This document shows positions 39,303 to 39,949 of a DNA stretch of 39,949 bases, piece by piece. Position numbers and translations under genes: made by a program. Source of the DNA: Oscillospiraceae bacterium (lineage in GTDB: Bacteria; Bacillota; Clostridia; Oscillospirales; Oscillospiraceae); the NCBI GenBank assembly GCA_020025425.1, contig JAHHSD010000014.1:1-39949 (forward strand), written 5' to 3'. The notes beneath the pieces were generated by a model. That model did not search any database and was not told the DNA's origin. It saw nothing but the letters and a program-made list of their open reading frames with translations. Numbering within the stretch: position 1 is the stretch's first letter; every line of letters begins with the position of its first letter.

Positions 39303-39743
39303 ATGAATCGTACGATGATCGCCGCCTGTGCGGCTATGGTGCTGGCCGGTTCTTTGACCGCCTGCGGCACTGCCACGCCCAAATCCTCAATGAACGACCC
39401 CGGGATGACCAGAAGCGGAAATCAGCAGATGATGCACAACGGCCGCTATCGGGCCTACCCCGACGGCCGGGTCTATCCCGGCAGAGAGACCCAGATCGCC
39501 CGGGATGCCAAGGATCTGGGCAAGGACGTGGCGGACGGGACCAAGGACCTGGGCAAGGACATTGTCGATGATACCAAGGACTTGGGCAAAGACATTGCAG
39601 ATGGCGCCAAGGATATTGGCAAAGACGTGGCCGACGGTGCCAGGGACATTGGCCGGGACGTGGCTGACGGTGCCAGGGACATTGGCCGGGGCACGGAGGA
39701 CACCCTCCAGCGCATGCACGAGCCCGGCAAGCGTCCGGGCTGA
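39303..39743 (+). CDS. Small lipoprotein made of six 11-residue repeats
   Basis: This 146-residue protein has a signal peptide and a lipobox SLTAC, with the lipidated Cys at residue 21. A linker rich in Asn, Arg, Gly and Tyr runs to about residue 69. Residues 70-135 are six tandem 11-residue units of the form K-D-[LI]-G-[KR]-D-[VI]-[AV]-D-[GD]-[TA], which would form an amphipathic helix with an 11-residue period, as in LEA-type or apolipoprotein-like repeats. A short basic tail ends the protein. The ATG at 39303 has AAGGAGG 8 bases upstream. The protein is probably anchored on the outer face of the membrane. Function unknown. Confidence 0.75.
   Translation: MNRTMIAACAAMVLAGSLTACGTATPKSSMNDPGMTRSGNQQMMHNGRYRAYPDGRVYPGRETQIARDAKDLGKDVADGTKDLGKDIVDDTKDLGKDIADGAKDIGKDVADGARDIGRDVADGARDIGRGTEDTLQRMHEPGKRPG
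39510..39707 (+). repeat. Six tandem 33-bp repeats inside the lipoprotein gene
   Basis: Each 33-base unit encodes one 11-residue repeat. The fourth to sixth units are the most alike; GTGGCTGACGGTGCC-type stretches recur. Such arrays can gain or lose units by slippage. Confidence 0.8.
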
Positions 39744-39744
39744 G

Positions 39745-39778
39745 AAAACGCGGAGCAGTCTGTGCTGCTCCGCGTTTT
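39745..39778. terminator. Bidirectional terminator
   Basis: AAAACGCGGAGCAG pairs with its complement around a 6-base loop, with TTTTT after. Confidence 0.92.
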
Positions 39779-39790
39779 TCTGTTTTCCTC

Positions 39791-39819
39791 TTGACATTTT
39801 AATTTTACGCTTGTAGAAT
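39791..39819 (+). promoter_or_regulatory. Promoter of the BlaI-type gene
   Basis: A perfect TTGACA (39791-39796) and TAGAAT (39814-39819) are 17 bases apart. Confidence 0.82.
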
Positions 39820-39839
39820 AATATTAGACTACAAGTGTA
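39810..39839. promoter_or_regulatory. Likely BlaI/MecI-type operator
   Basis: CTTGTAG (39810-39816) and CTACAAG (39829-39835) form an inverted repeat over the -10 and start region, and TACAAGTGTA follows at 39830-39839. TACA/TGTA half-sites are typical of BlaI and MecI, so the gene probably represses itself. Confidence 0.6.
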
Positions 39840-39853
39840 GAGGAGTGATCCTG

Positions 39854-39949
39854 ATGTCAGAAACCATCCGCCGTCTGCCCGACGCCGAGCTGGAGGTCAT
39901 GCAGGCCCTCTGGTCCTGTCCCCCGCCGGTGCAGCGGGAGTCCATCGCC
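39854..39949 (+). CDS. BlaI/MecI/CopY-family transcriptional repressor (5' part)
   Basis: The first 32 codons are in the window and the rest lies beyond its end. RLPDAELEVMQALWSC is the typical start of the winged helix of BlaI/MecI repressors. GAGGAG lies 9 bases before the ATG. Family members repress a beta-lactamase, a penicillin-binding protein or other stress genes and are cleaved by a BlaR/MecR-type sensor protease, whose gene often comes next. Nothing downstream can be seen here. A palindromic operator overlaps its promoter. Confidence 0.85.
   Translation, partial: MSETIRRLPDAELEVMQALWSCPPPVQRESIA

Noticed and set aside
39510..39707. CRISPR array
   Set aside because: The 33-bp periodicity has no spacers and is in frame with a coding repeat.

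Overview
This window comes from a high-GC, gut-type Firmicute. Gene content and style point to the Oscillospiraceae, something like Flavonifractor, Pseudoflavonifractor or Lawsonibacter. The grounds are GC-rich coding DNA with AT-rich intergenic regions, SigA-type promoters, strong AGGAGG ribosome sites, a SAM-I riboswitch before metK, a CD1247-type protein beside efp, and DUF3870, YqeG and TmcAL genes. The genus is inference. No rRNA, tRNA or CRISPR was seen.

Layout. 1-2.5 kb: the 3' end of nadE, translationally coupled to two half-size chromate transporters, then a ProX-type tRNA-editing protein. 2.6-4.2 kb (minus): an orphan CofE-like ligase and a TtcA-family thiolase. 4.4-5.3 kb: rplM-rpsI with a near-consensus promoter. 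5.3-9.8 kb: an accessory island with an SLH-domain exported protein, about 1 kb of repeat-rich gene-free DNA, an IS4-family element and a structured minus-strand transcription unit with no credible ORF. 9.8-12.7 kb: Sir2 deacetylase and Tex. 12.8-16.4 kb: DUF3870 protein, DUF819 membrane protein, M19 dipeptidase, polysaccharide deacetylase. 16.4-21 kb (minus): an FCD-type GntR regulator and a peptide or amino-acyl catabolic operon (M29-like aminopeptidase, AbgT transporter, M20 peptidase) with AT-rich palindromes at its promoter. 21.3-26 kb: rpiB, PHP phosphatase, membrane acyltransferase, lipoprotein, ackA. 26-29.4 kb: tmcAL, a DUF3810 metalloprotein and a rhomboid-like protein without a visible catalytic serine motif. 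29.6-34.5 kb: ahcY, iron-dependent ADH, SAM riboswitch, metK, deoC. 34.5-38 kb: a GH18-like unknown, YqeG phosphatase, an endonuclease-IV-like protein, an M24 aminopeptidase. 38-40 kb: efp, CD1247-type protein, a lipoprotein made of 11-residue repeats, and the start of a BlaI/MecI repressor.

How the genes work together. ahcY and metK carry two steps of the methyl cycle, and the SAM riboswitch gives feedback on metK. rplM/rpsI, efp, tmcAL, ttcA, proX and tex all serve translation or RNA. The AbgT operon probably imports and hydrolyses acyl-amino-acid or peptide substrates under the adjacent GntR regulator.

Most unusual are the island and its surroundings. There is a roughly 350-nt promoter-to-terminator RNA unit at 9078-9428 (minus). 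A 37-bp inverted repeat brackets the island, with a 4-bp core that is flipped relative to a perfect inverted repeat. A degenerate copy of the rpsI 3' end lies at the far side. There is a second compact RNA candidate at 6736-6937. The IS transposase has a fold-back leader that would pair with its own start site.
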